A DNA stretch of 64,000 bases from Odontesthes bonariensis (taxonomy: Eukaryota > Chordata > Actinopteri > Atheriniformes > Atherinopsidae). This document shows positions 12,191 to 22,856 of this stretch, one piece after another. A program made the position numbers and the translations under genes. How positions within the stretch are numbered: the first letter of the stretch is position 1; each line of letters begins with the position of its first letter. Under the pieces are notes generated by a model. It saw nothing but the letters and a program-made list of their open reading frames with translations, did not search any database and was not told where the DNA came from. The stretch lies in contig NC_134524.1 in the NCBI RefSeq assembly GCF_027942865.1, positions 31,038,536 to 31,102,535 on the forward strand, given 5' to 3'.

Positions 12191-13036
12191 AATGGTGGGA
12201 AAACTCTGTCTGGTGGTTACAGGACTGTTTTTAGGTGTATCCCTAAGGCTGTGGACATGGTCAGGAGCAGGAGGGCTGCAGCGATCACGACGATGGACAT
12301 ACCATACCAACCATGACTGGATTACAACAGAAGCAATTGTTATGTGTGTTCAGTTATGCCTCACTCAGCTCAACAAGCTGCATTGTATGGGAAACATATG
12401 AACAAAACTCAAAGTAAATGCTTTGCGAGCCTTGCTGGAGTAGGCTATCAACGTTCAAACATTAAGGTCAATAATACTGATCCCTACACAGTGGGTTTAT
12501 GTAAGGGCATATGTGACACCATGTTCTGGATAAATTACAAATACACCATCAAAGGGGAACTCAGACCACAGAAAGTGTTCATGAATTTGACAGGGAAACA
12601 CGCCATGTGTTATTCTCAAGAAAAAGGTTCAGTTCCAGTTGGCCGCTTAAAAATGACCACAGATTGTACTGAGACAGCAGCTCATGGAGAAGGAGCACTC
12701 AGTGGCGCCTCAAACGGCACTTATTTGGTGCAAGGTGGATGGTGGTTGTGTGGGCGAGATGCATATCTGATGCTGCCAGCCAATTGGACGGGCGTGTGCG
12801 CGCCCATATTCGTGACTGACCATACAATTATAATCAATGCAATTCCAGGTCAACTAAAGATGGGTGCGAGAAGAAAAAGAGATATTCCCGAGTTCAAACC
12901 ACATGATGCAGTCTGGGGCTCAGATGTCCCTGATGAACACAAACATTGGTCAACTGTCAACTGTCTCCCTGATGTGTGTACTGTGTGTGTGTGTGAGGAA
13001 ACCGGGACTGATTGTTTTAATTCTCCACCAGAATAA
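12191..13036 (+). pseudogene. Endogenous retrovirus env remnant (surface subunit)
   Basis: An ATG at 12191 begins a hydrophobic, signal-peptide-like stretch. A frame change near 12340 leads into a 230-codon frame (12344-13036) with many cysteines, several N-glycosylation sequons (NGT, NWT, NLT) and a basic RRKRD motif at about 12870-12885, placed where furin-type cleavage separates surface and transmembrane subunits. Only a short tail follows the site; fusion peptide, heptad repeats and membrane anchor are absent. The copy is therefore non-functional: frameshifted and missing its transmembrane part. A collectin exon follows within about 60 bp. Confidence 0.7.
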
Positions 13037-13088
13037 ACGGCAAGTTGCCAACCGTGACCGTCTTCTGCTGTAATAAACACAACGCAAG

Positions 13089-13734
13089 AGAGAGTAGAAA
13101 GCCGCTACATTCAGGATGTTGAAACTTTACAGAAGACCATTGTTAAGTTAGAATTGGGTAAGTACTCTATTTAGCCACCATGGATTTGAATTCACTTTTA
13201 GAAGTGAATGTGTGTAGATGGTATCATTTTCAAGGAAAAGAGTACACGTTAGCATTAAGAATTAAGAACAGTTGAACATTTTTTTTATACCAGATGTGTT
13301 TCCTTGGTGATTTTTTTCCTGATCCGCCACATGTTGTTGTGTTTTTTTCAGCCATAAACTTAAACTTTGTGAGGAAGATTGGGAAAAAATACTTTGTGTC
13401 CAACAAGGAGAAAGGCTCTTTTCTGAAGGCCGTCGAGTTCTGTTCCCAACAAGGCTTAGAGCTGGCTCAGCCCCAGAGTGAGGAGGAGAACAGCATGCTG
13501 GCTCAGCTCTGGGGTGAAGATGATCAAAAAGCATGGATCAGTGTCAATAATAAAAAAGCTGATGGGAACTTTGCAACTAATATAAACAATCAGCCTCTGA
13601 CCTTCACCAAATGGGGAGAGGCACAGCCAGATGATACCATTCAAGATACAGGCATTACTATACTGTCAGATAATGGCTTCTGGCGTGTGGTGCGAGACTG
13701 CTCTTTGGATGCTTACATCATCTGTCAGCTGTAG
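13089..13734 (+). pseudogene. Collectin / mannose-binding-lectin-like neck and CRD exons
   Basis: Two exons are visible. The first (about 13089-13157) encodes a heptad-like neck (ESRYIQDVETLQKTIVKLEL) and ends in a GTAAGT donor. The second (13352-13734, acceptor TTTTTTTCAG) encodes a C-type lectin domain: KKYFVSNKEKGSFLKAVEFC, ELAQPQSEEEN, LTFTKWGEAQPDD, then a terminal Cys and stop. An AATAAA lies at 13757. Fish MBL-type collectins trimerise through the neck and bind sugars through a Ca2+ site. Here the sugar motif is QPD (galactose type in the family) rather than EPN. The second Ca2+ motif WND is replaced by WRVVRD, so sugar binding may be weakened. No signal peptide or collagen Gly-X-Y exon is seen upstream, where the ERV remnant begins. 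It may be a fragment, or part of a gene with distant 5' exons. Confidence 0.7.
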
Positions 13735-14080
13735 GCCATGTTGTGACTTAAGGAGCAATAAAATAATGTTGTATACCTTCCTTTTGTCTGTTGACATGGT
13801 GCAGATATTAAATCAGTTTCAAAGAAAAAGAATGTACGTGACCTCATGATTTACAAAGCAAGCAATCTGTGCATTTAAAAGATAAGCTGAATCGGTGCTC
13901 AGTGGAGCTTTCAACAGAGGGAATATATGGGTCTGCAATGAGCTGTGGTGGAGGGAGGCTGGGCTAAATTAGATATTCCGAGTTCATCATGTGAAGGGTA
14001 AAAGTAGAGTTATAATCATAATTCCAAAAAAAAGTTGTAAGGCTGTGTAAAATGTAAGTAAAAATTCAGAAAAACTGGCA
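13735..14080. other. Lectin 3' flank, no gene seen
   Basis: A polyadenylation signal AATAAA at 13757-13762 fits the end of the lectin transcript. Nothing else was recognised up to the Tc1 remnant. Confidence 0.5.
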
Positions 14081-14084
14081 AACA

Positions 14085-14700
14085 TTATAAAACAGTAGTT
14101 TATTAACAACAGAATATATAAAACAAATCAAGAGTTAGAAATGAGACCTTTCACATTTCGTTAAAAATACGAGCTCATTTTGAATCTGTTGGTGGCAAAA
14201 GTTGGAACAGGGCAACAAAAGGCTGGAAAATTAAGTGGTTCTAAAAAAGAAACAGATGGAAGAACATGTTTCAACTAGTTAGGTTAATTGGTAACAGGTC
14301 AGTAAAATTATCAAGTATAAAAAAAAGAGCACCGTAAAGAGGCAGAGTCTCTCAGAAGTAAGATGCTCAGAGATTCAGCATTATGCAAAATAAATTCAAA
14401 TTGTGGAGCAATTCCAGATCACACTTCTTCAACGTCAAAATTGCCAAGACTTTGAAAATTCATCATCGTACATATTATCGTGAAAAGATTCAGAGAATCT
14501 GGAGAAATCTCTGTGCGCAAGAGACACTGCAGGAAATCCAAATTGGATGCCTGAAAAGACAGACAGGATTCTGTCATTTAAATCACTGTATGGACTCAGG
14601 AATGATTCCAGAAATAATTTTCTTGGTGCACAGTTGAATGTTCCATCCACAAAACTATTCTCATGAACTGGAAAGCAAAGAACAATCTGTGAATTGACCA
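14085..14700 (+). mobile_element. Tc1/mariner remnant with helix-turn-helix region
   Basis: Landmarks of a common fish Tc1 family appear in order: GGCAAAAGTTGGAACAGGGC (about 14191), TTAATTGGTAACAGGTCAG, GAGGCAGAGTCTCTCAGAAG (about 14340), then coding-like sequence. That sequence reads KIAKTLKIHHRTYYREKIQR and FRESGEIS-type residues across frames, matching the N-terminal helix-turn-helix of a Tc1 transposase. The catalytic DDE half is missing beyond about 14650. It is a dead 5' fragment. Confidence 0.7.
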
Positions 14701-14814
14701 GTTTAGAAATTTTCTTTTAGATTATATTAGCATGGAAACAACTTCTGCCTCCTCAAAAGATCAACTGGCTGAATTTCATTCTCTCTGGTCCCCGCTGATT
14801 AGCTTTATCATATA

Positions 14815-15296
14815 GTGGGGGTGGTGTGTTGCTGTCCCGCCACTCTGGGCGGTCGGTTGTGTGCTGGGGGGGGCTGTGTGGCTTCGGGTTTCGGGTGGCC
14901 GCGCCGCTCTGGCGTGGGGGTGTAGTGCTGGGCCTGGGCCCTGGTGTCTGTGCCCTGCCTGTGCCCGGGGGGGTCTGGTTGCCCTGGGCACGCATCCGTG
15001 AAAGTGGGTCGGTGCGGGTCCTGGTGTCTGGCTGGTTGCTCTGGGATCTCTGATGTGCCTGCAGGCTGTTCTTTGTTAGGGTGGGGTGGCGTGCAGTGGG
15101 GTGTGGCGGTGCTTCTCCCCTGTTGGGGGCGGCTTGGGTGGGCCTGGGGGATGGTGGGTCTCAGGCCCGGGCTGCTATGACTGGAGTGATTGTGTGGTTT
15201 GTTTGTTGTTTATTTGTTTTTGTTTGTTTTGTTTTGTTTTGTTCTTTATTTGTAGGGGCCGTCTGGGGTGGGGCGGGTGGGTGCCTTCGGGCACTG
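14815..15296 (+). repeat. G-rich, strand-asymmetric interspersed repeat
   Basis: The plus strand is very rich in GGG/TGG (GGGGGGGCTGTGTGG, GGGCCTGGGCCCTGG) and ends in a TTTTGTTTTG stretch. It gives open frames on both strands that have no recognisable protein content. The Harbinger element at 15297 is inserted into it with a CTG duplication, and its other side continues at 18247 (CTGGCCTCAATCATGG). I do not recognise the family. Confidence 0.55.
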
Positions 15297-17384
15297 GGGG
15301 GTATTCCTCGAAGCTGGCTTAGCGGAAAGCCTGGCTTATCTCGCTACTTCTGGCTAAATTTAGCGAGAGTTCCGTTTCATGAACGTAGCTTATTTGAACG
15401 CCCGCTGAGTAACCATGGTAATTTATGCTTCTGAACTAGCCTGGTCCCGGGCAGGCTAAAGTTGAAGCTTAGCTTAGCTGCAACTCAAAAAATGTCCGAC
15501 CGGCTGAAACAGACTCCCGAAAGAAATGTTCACCTAGAATTCTGCGCTCCCGCAACTCATGTCTTGTCTAAAAAACGAAACAAAAACTGTGATTATCATA
15601 TCACCACTTTCACTTGTCTCGAAAAATCAATCAGTCGGTGCCAGTGCAACTAAAGAAACGCAACTATACACACATATTGAACATGAAATTAAATGAGAAA
15701 TGAACATGGTATTCATTAAAACTAATCAATACCTAACAAACATCCGATCTACACCCACGTAGGACCAGACTCAGAAAAATGGGGGACAGGTAATAATGTT
15801 AATGATACAAATTATTGAAAGCTCCTTTCAAAACAGTCAAGGACACTGTACAAACAAGATATTAGATAAAACACAGGAATTAAAACATCATACCATATTA
15901 AAAATACAAAGAACGGATCACACTTGAACGGACGGGTTTTGAGTTAAGACTTGAACAGAGGGAGAGTGTCAGTATTGCGAAGGGGGGGGCAAGACCTCTG
16001 TCCTTTCAGGCTGCTGCTCCACATTTACAATAGCCGATAATGTAAAACAACCTACTGGCTGAAGTATTTGCTTTAAGTTCATCATCTCCCTCAGGCTTCC
16101 CTAATGTTATCGGTGCACTACACTGTACCCATGTACGCATCCAAGGCAAGGCAATGTGTAGAGCACAATTCGTACACAAGGCAATTCAAAGTGCTTTACA
16201 GCTACATAAAATCACAAGAATACAATAAAATCATTCCAAAAAACAAAAAAATCATTAATTAATTCATTTAAAAGTGAAGAGTGCAGATAAAATACTTTCA
16301 GGTGTCATATGCACATCTAAATAGAACTGTTTTCAGTCTGGATTTAAACATTGTCACATTGTCCAGGCCCCTGCTGGACCCGTGGAGGCTGACTATGTAC
16401 ACCGAAAATTTTTCCATATCCTAAATGTACAGGTACACTTGGGGATAATTGTCCATAGACTCTGAACTGGATTTCTCATTTTGAAAAATACCACATCAAC
16501 CCCTTTGAGTAATGCTGAGCAATGTTACATTTATGCCCAGTGAAACCTCATCATTGACTCCTATCCTCCGTGCATACAGATGATCTGTGATGGAGGTAAT
16601 TTCATTTCCTACATTGAGGCTAAATGGCCGGGATCAGTTCATGATTCTAGGATCTTCCGAGCATCCTCACTGGCACAGAGGTTTGCACAAGACGCGAGAA
16701 TTTTACTTACCCGAAGGAGTGTACTTTTGAAGTAAGGTGTAGCATAGGCAGAATTTTGGTAATGTAATGAGAGGTCAGGTGTAGAGGTCATCTTAAGGAA
16801 TTTAAAGTGCTTGTCATACTTTATTATAGATAGCCATATAAGGCACATATTGCATCAAATTGCCAAGTCTTAAAGGGGAACTCCGGGGCATTTGAAGCGC
16901 ATTTCCATTGCTAGAGGTTGTCAAATACTGACGGTAGGACACAGACCGGTGCAAATCGGCGCTCCCTGTGAAGCGATTGCGCTGTTTGCGCAGCCTGTCA
17001 TGCTAACCAAATACGTGGTGGCTAAGGGGCAAGAGCTAAACCTTCCACGTAAAACAACAACTTGCACACTGCAGAAACGTCACACCACTTTATAAACCAT
17101 CCGACAATAAAGTCACAAGTCTTACCATCAAAACCATATGCATGGTTCTCACATTACTGGCATGGGGACGTTACAAAACAACTTTATAAACAGCATGTCA
17201 CTTAACCTCTTGTCGGTAGGTCATGGCACCCCACTGTGAATATAAATGTAAAAACACATTTCTAACACTTTGCATGAATCGTACAATAATGACAAGTTTG
17301 AGTTCAAGTTGTGTTGAATTGTTTAATTATTATTACATGTTTCTCAAGCTGTGGACAGAAAACAGAATTAAATACAGTTCACAA

Positions 17385-17545
17385 CACGAAATTCTCTCTG
17401 AATTTATGCTAACATCCCTCTCCAGTTTCATAATCTCTAGCTTGATCTTTTTTATTTTCAGTTTCTTGTGTTCCACATCTAGTTTGGTGCTCTCTTTATT
17501 GGACAAACACATTTCTTCAAAGGCTACTTACCACTCTGAAATATT
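17385..17545 (-). pseudogene. Harbinger Myb-like protein, C-terminal coiled-coil exon
   Basis: The minus-strand frame reads FEEMCLSNKES followed by a Lys/Leu-rich helix, KLDVEHKKLKIKKIKLEIMK, and LERDVS. This is the C-terminal coiled coil typical of Harbinger Myb-like partners and of related NAIF1-type host proteins. It belongs with the DNA-binding exon about 300 bp away. Confidence 0.6.
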
Positions 17546-17854
17546 TTCCTGTACTTTACCTTCACCTGCTGCCAGGTACGCTTTTGGCTGTTAAGATTGC
17601 TCCTGTTGAGATGTAACAGTGAAAAAATAATATCTGGGTCACACCATCACGATAATATAGTCACAAAGTATGATGATGCGTGTCGATTATTGGGTTATTA
17701 ATAAAGTGAGCAGGGTCAGTATATTTGTGCTGTACATCTCATACAGAGACAATTCAGTATGCTTTATGTAAACACATTATAACACAAAGAGGAACGCATA
17801 AATACATGAGGACAGTAAAATAAATGTCTAACAATTGAAACTTTCAGAACTTAC

Positions 17855-18050
17855 GCATTTAGTCTGTCTGCAGTTGTTAGCCATGCCGTTTCTTCGCTTT
17901 ATTGATCGCAGCTGTATTACCATTTCTGGTGATGACACTTTTAAAATCCTCATACAGCTCCATAAGCATTATTTGTTCAGCTGCCGAAAAAATAACAGCT
18001 CTTGTCTTGCTCTCCTTTTCACACAGATCTCCGTTTTTCCACCATCCACT
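17855..18050 (-). pseudogene. Harbinger Myb/SANT-like protein, exon 1 remnant
   Basis: The minus strand reads FSAAEQIMLMELYEDFKSVI and RNGNTAAINKAKKR, a Myb/SANT-like DNA-binding helix set. After a one-base frame change it reads AWLTTADRLNA and then a GTAAG splice donor. In Harbinger transposons this protein recognises the element ends and brings the nuclease to the nucleus. The frameshift makes this copy dead. The N-terminus is also out of frame with the nearest ATG. Confidence 0.7.
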
Positions 18051-18417
18051 CGTCAGGGCTTCTTACGTTCCTCGTGCACTCGCACTTAGCTAGGCTATGT
18101 AAGCCTCGCTTGGATTAGCCTCACCGAGATGCAGCTAAAATGTCTTTGTGGAACGACTTGAGGCTTAATTGGGAGATGGCGCTAGTTCAAGCGACGCTTT
18201 CCGGCTATAGCCTGGCTTTCTTTAGCTACTTTCGAGGAATACCCCCCTGGCCTCAATCATGGTTGTCAATTGAGAGCACACAGATAGTTAAGGCCCTCAA
18301 CAAGCATCAATATACACCCCCACTTGTTGTCACATTTACAACAAGAAAAACCAAAACAAAAAGACATCGCAAGGAAAAACAAAAACATTGCAAAGAGCAA
18401 AATCACATTTTGGTTCG

Positions 18418-19055
18418 GCAATCACCCAAACAGAAACCTAGAAAAGGCAAGAAGCTTCTCTTTTGTAGCTGGTTTTGTCATTAGGTCAGCAACCATTTGA
18501 TCTGTTGGGCAATACTCCAAAAAGACATCACCATTATTTACAGTAGATCTTACAAAATTATATTTGATGTCAATGTGTTTGCATCTCTGTCGGCTAACAG
18601 GATTCTTTGCCAATGCAATTGCCCCCTGGTTATCTTCATAAATTACAGGTACATCATAATGACAGTCAAGACGTTTAAGCATTTGGGACAGGTACAAACA
18701 TTCTTGTGTAGTGGCAGCTAATACCATGTACTCAGCCTCACATGTTGACAGTGCTACAGTTGGCTGCTTTTTGGTCTTCCAAGAAATCAGAGGACCATTC
18801 TTACATAGGCTAACACAATAACCAGATGTACTACGTCAGTCAGTTGCATCTCCTGCCCAATCTGAGTCACTGTAAGCCACCAACTGTAACCCATCATCAC
18901 ATTTCCTGTAACACAGCATCTTGTCAATTGTGCCTTTCAGATATTTCAGTACATGTTTTACAGTCGTCCACTGCTCTTCTGTTGGCGCACTGAAATATTG
19001 TGCAACATAACTCAAATCTGGTCTAGTGCATGAACTAAGATAGATTAGGCTATCT
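18418..19055 (-). pseudogene. Ty1/copia RNase H and RT-RNase H linker remnant
   Basis: The minus strand reads, 5' to 3': YLSSCTRPDLSYVAQYFSAP, HVLKYLKGTI, AYSDSDWAGDATD, a stop, RSTSGYC, LSTCEAEYMVLAATTQECL, YEDNQGAIALAKNP and KHIDIKYNFVR. This is the copia C-terminal pol signature (RNase H with SDSDWAGD, EAEY and DNQ blocks). One in-frame TGA falls at about 18838. The upstream RT ends abruptly at 19055, so the copy is truncated. Copia elements are a minor class in fish. Confidence 0.85.
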
Positions 19056-19320
19056 TACTCAGGGATCAGAAGGACATGAGAGCACCGAGAACAAGACGCA
19101 ACCACTGCGTTTACTGTGTACCGTCAATTTCGCTAAAGTAAGCCCAAAGTAAGCCCACATTAGCCAATCACGCTTCCCTGTGGCTTACTTTTGACCAATC
19201 ACCATGTGTTTGGAATTACACCAGAGACCTCAGACTGCACAGAACTTAAGGATTTTCATGACTTCAATGAGGAACATGACCATTGAAAAAGGATACAAGC
19301 ATTTGGTTTCCCTGAAGATG
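19056..19320. other. No gene recognised
   Basis: The stretch contains a short AGTAAGCCCA direct repeat (about 19137-19160), and I see nothing else. Confidence 0.4.
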
Positions 19321-19321
19321 A

Positions 19322-19445
19322 CGATTTGTTCTGGTGTAGCAGCATCCGAGCAGGAGACTCAAAGAAACTGAACAAACTGATAAAAAAGGCTGGCTCTGTG
19401 CTGGGGACTGCTCTGGGGTCCCTGGAGCTGACTGACACGATAAAT
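19322..19445 (+). repeat. Rex1-like LINE fragment (RT C-terminus)
   Basis: The plus strand reads SSIRAGDSKKLNKLIKKAGS and VLGTALGSLELT, homologous to SSIRTRDLKRLNNLIKKAGS in LINE copy 1. A short internal fragment, ended on both sides. Confidence 0.7.
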
Positions 19446-20430
19446 GGACATAAATTCCATGTCACTGACATTATAAATTGATATCACTATGACATCACTT
19501 TGACATCATAAAGTGCTTCCTCAAAGTTTATAACAGGACCGACTAGAGACTGATTTTTCTTAACTAACAATTTCTCTTTCTGTTTCCCCAGGTTCAAATT
19601 AGAAGGAGCTCCTAAACCACCAGACCTTTAGGTTGAATCAGGTCAACCACCAAGGTATCAAGTAGGTATCAAGGTAACTAGGTACCAAGGTAACTCAGTA
19701 TCAACCACAGATACAGTGTAATCTGTGTGTCTGTGTGTGTATGCTCCATCAGACAGCCTGGTTTCTGTGAGATCAGGTGTATGTGTTGGGAATAAAGCAT
19801 GAACAAACGTATATTTGTTGAGTGAAAGTCATCAGCAAAAAGAGGTTCAGGAGGTAAAAACAAGTCTGCAGAGTGTTCTGTAGATTGTGGATCATCCTTT
19901 GTATCCATTTATCACAGCAGCACAGAGTTTCTTTAAGGACAAATTGAACATGATGAGACATGCTCAGGTTTCAGCATACCTTATTTACTCTCAGCTGATT
20001 TTGTGTGCATCAGCCATAACATTATGACCACTAACAGGTAATCGACCTTCCATTGAAGGGAGCCAATCTTTACGCCCGTCACGCAAGCGAAAAGACACCC
20101 AGAAAATACAGAATGATGAAATAGCAGAGACATTTTTCCTACTCTCTCCATCACGTGATGTGATCTGCAGGCAGATCATCGGGTGATGGAGGGGCCTGAG
20201 GTGGAGCGGCCTGAGGACTTGTTATCAACAATGAGGGCCTGTTCTCCGGATCACAGAGGGGTCATCCTCATGGAGCACAGGAACTGTGATGTCATCCACG
20301 GTCTCTTCATCAAACCCATCATCCTGTACATCCTCATCGTTGACTTCCTCCACCAGCCTGTCCTCCTCCTCTGGGCTCTGGAGCACAGGAGTCAGGAGGT
20401 TATGGCGCGCCGGACTCTGGAGCTCAGTCC
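19446..20430. other. Unassigned intergenic stretch
   Basis: No gene is assigned. It contains a GCCATAACATTATGACCACT block (about 20011) of the kind found in fish DNA transposons. At 20225-20440 the minus strand reads an acidic peptide (SPEEEDRLVEEVNDEDVQDD) that I could not place. Confidence 0.35.
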
Positions 20431-20435
20431 TGACA

Positions 20436-21033
20436 TCAGATGTGCGTTTGGAGAGCGTCCTCTGCTCCTGCATCACCGTGTGGCACGGCAGCTGCTCTGC
20501 AGCAGAGAATAAGGTGCTGCAGGGTGGTAAAAGCTGCACAAAGGACTGTGGGGCACAGCCTATCCACCACCAAGGACATTTACACTCACCCCGCACACAC
20601 ACTGTTTGTCCCCCTCCCCTGTCCCCTCAAGCAGGAGGCTGCGGAGTATTAAGAGCAGGACCACCAGACTGAGGAGCAGCTTCTACCTCGAAGCTGTGAG
20701 ACTGTTGAACTCTGGAGGACCACTGTAGTCGTCCCCCCCCCTCAATCTTGCACGACTCTGAAAATGACAAAATGTCACTTTAATTCCACTTGCACACTTC
20801 CTCAATGGTACAGGACTACTGACTACTGCTGTGTCCCTTCATTGCATTTAATTTCCACTTATTTTGCGTATTTTATTTGATCTTGCTTATTGTATATATA
20901 CTTAGTTAGCTATTTCTTTTTTATTCTATTTTTTATTGGGCTTGCACAGGGACCAGAGTAGCCAATTTCGTTTCAGCCCATGTTTTTAACGTGTCGAAAT
21001 AACAATAAAGAATCCTTGAATCCTTAATGGACA
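20436..21033 (+). mobile_element. LINE 3' end (CR1/Rex-related)
   Basis: The plus strand reads VWHGSCSAAENKVLQ, then AAQRTVGHSLSTTKDIYTHP and SIKSRTTRLRSSFYLEAVRL, the C-terminal end of a non-LTR reverse transcriptase protein. An A/T-rich 3' UTR follows, then a tail repeating GAATCCTT (21008-21027). It is 5'-truncated and its frame is broken. It belongs to a different subfamily from the two Rex1-like copies. Confidence 0.75.
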
Positions 21034-21257
21034 AATTCAGTTCTCAGTCAACATTGAGTATGATACACCACCTTCTCTTAATTCTTTAATGTCCTCCCCA
21101 ATTGTTGGTAGATCACATTTGAATGAAAATATTTAAATTAGCATTTTTCATACATTAACTTTTCATACTTTTACACAGAGACAACATCTAACAAATGGTT
21201 GAACAAATATTATTACTGCCCCAATTAATTGAAAGAATGCAAGGAAAATGTGTTTTA

Positions 21258-21441
21258 TTTAAATATTTTTTTATGCCTTTATTATAGAACAGTGAAGAGA
21301 GACAGGAAGCAAGGGGCAGAGAGAGGGGAATAACACGCAGCAAAGGGCCGTCCGATGCGGGATTCGAACCGGGGCCAGCTGCACGAGGACTAGCCTCTGT
21401 ACATGGGGCGTCTGCTGTACCCACTACGCCACAGACCGCCC
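21258..21441 (-). mobile_element. tRNA-derived SINE
   Basis: Read on the minus strand it starts GGGGCGGTCTGTGGCGTAGT and carries a box-A-like GGCGTAGTGGGTA and a perfect box B GGTTCGAATCC (complement at 21360-21370), then a 3' tail ending in TAAAGGCATAAAAAAATA. An imperfect target duplication, CAAGGAAAA(T/C)(G/A)TGTTT, flanks it (21240-21257 and 21442-21458). It is not a functional tRNA gene: the body does not close into a full cloverleaf and it is followed by a SINE tail. Confidence 0.8.
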
Positions 21442-22050
21442 CAAGGAAAACATGTTTAATAACTTATTTTCTCAAAGTAGACATCAAAGGGATACTGGTT
21501 ACAAAAACAGGTTAAGTATTTACTGTGATAGCACAAAAAAACTGTGGTAGCTAGTCATTCACAGAATTTTTAGTAATCATTATTTGTTCATCGACATATA
21601 CAAAATTTGAGTAATTAATTTAATTCAATTAATTTTTATTTATATAGCGCCAAATACAACAATGTCATCTCAAGGCACTTAGATAATAAGTCCAATTCAA
21701 GCCAATTGGAATTCAATTAATTGTAATCGTAATTATTCATAAAATGATCCAATTCGTTCATATAGAGCCAATTCAAAAACAATTTTCTAGCTAAGGAAAC
21801 CAACAGATTGCACTGAAAACTTTTTCTTTTTCGGTCCAATCTCCCGTCCTGAGCGTGCCTGAGGCGACTGTGGAGAGAAACGACTCCCTTTTAACAGGAA
21901 GAAACCTCTGGCAGAACCAGACTCAGGAAGGGTGGCCATCCGCCTCGACCAGCTGGGGTTTGAGAAGACAGAAAGGGGGGGAGGGGGCCGCAGCGGCAGC
22001 ACTGTAACACCATTCAAAGGATATCTGTTGGAACAGGGAAACACGAGTTA

Positions 22051-22453
22051 GGCTACGGCTACACGAAAACGAAACAAGGTTTTTTTTTAAAACGGGTACG
22101 AAAATTCTTGCGACCACACGGCAACGCGCTGCTGTAAAGACTCAGGTCCAGACGAAAACGGATGGAAACGATGAAACGATGCAGTACACACGCCACTGTG
22201 TCACGCCACGCTGTGAGACAATAGAGAAGTGTTAAAATTGGCTCACAGCGTCAACGTTTGACTGACGCAAAAACGTTTTAGCTGTAACAATGGAAACGAA
22301 ACGAGGCCGTTTTCAAACTTTCCCACTCTGGAACCCGTTCTCAAAAACTATCGTTTTGGGGTAGTGGGAACGCCGGCTCCGTGTGGCCGCGACAGCGAAA
22401 CGATAAGAAAAAGTATCGTTTACAGTGAAAAACGTTTTCGTGTAGCCGCAGCC
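22051..22453. mobile_element. Miniature inverted-repeat element with TTA duplication
   Basis: The left end GGCTACGGCTACACGAAAAC and right end CGTTTTCGTGTAGCCGCAGC form a 21 bp inverted repeat with one mismatch. TTA is duplicated at 22048-22050 and 22454-22456. L2 copy B reads CACGAGTTAATGACC at about 60630-60645 without the element, which gives the exact empty site. It is 403 bp with no ORF. The TTA duplication fits the PIF/Harbinger (TWA) class. Confidence 0.9.
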
Positions 22454-22856
22454 TTAATGACCACAATAATGTCACATATACAAAAAGAGAGTAAAGTGAG
22501 GAAAGGTGTGACAGATGAGGCCCCCCAGCAGTCTAGGCCTATAGCAGCTTAACTATGGGATGTTTCAGGATCACCTGAGCCATCCCTAACTATAAGCTTT
22601 ATCAAAAAGGAAAGTTTTAAGCGTGGTCTTAAAAGTGGAAAGGGTGTCTGCTTCCCGGACATTTACAGGCAGCTTATTCCACAAGAGAGGGGCCTGATAA
22701 CTGAAGGCTCTGCCTCCCATTCTACTTTTAGAAACTCTGGGAACCTCAAGTAAACCTGCAGTTTGGGAACGAAGTGCTCTGTTAGGAAAATATCTTACAA
22801 TGAGATCTTTAAGATATGATGGAGCTCGGTCATTAAGAGCTTTATATGTAAGGAGG

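Larger units (their letters stand above)
15297..18246 (-). mobile_element. Harbinger-type DNA transposon with Myb-like gene remnants
   Basis: The ends are inverted: GGGGGTATTCCTCGAA on the left and its complement TTCGAGGAATACCCCC on the right. They are flanked by a 3 bp CTG duplication (15294-15296 and 18247-18249), which matches the CWG-type duplications known for Harbinger. Remnants of a two-exon Myb/SANT-like protein gene lie on the minus strand (17855-18050 and 17385-17545). Autonomous Harbingers encode such a protein beside the nuclease; the nuclease was not recognised here. Other fish repeats are nested inside, including an AAGGCAATTCAAAGTGCTTTACA block at about 16183, and a possible TTAA miniature-element end at 16871 (TTAA then AGGGGAACTCCGGGGCA). 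Confidence 0.75.

Noticed and set aside
12850..13080. Minus-strand frame over the env remnant
   Set aside because: A shadow of the env sequence, which is on the plus strand with cysteines, sequons and a basic cleavage motif.
14753..15322. Several overlapping open frames on both strands rich in Pro/Gly/Arg
   Set aside because: They arise from the G-rich repeat's base composition; none has a domain or start context.
21355..21441. Possible tRNA gene (box A and box B present)
   Set aside because: The box spacing fits tRNA ancestry but the cloverleaf does not close, and a SINE tail plus target duplication are present.
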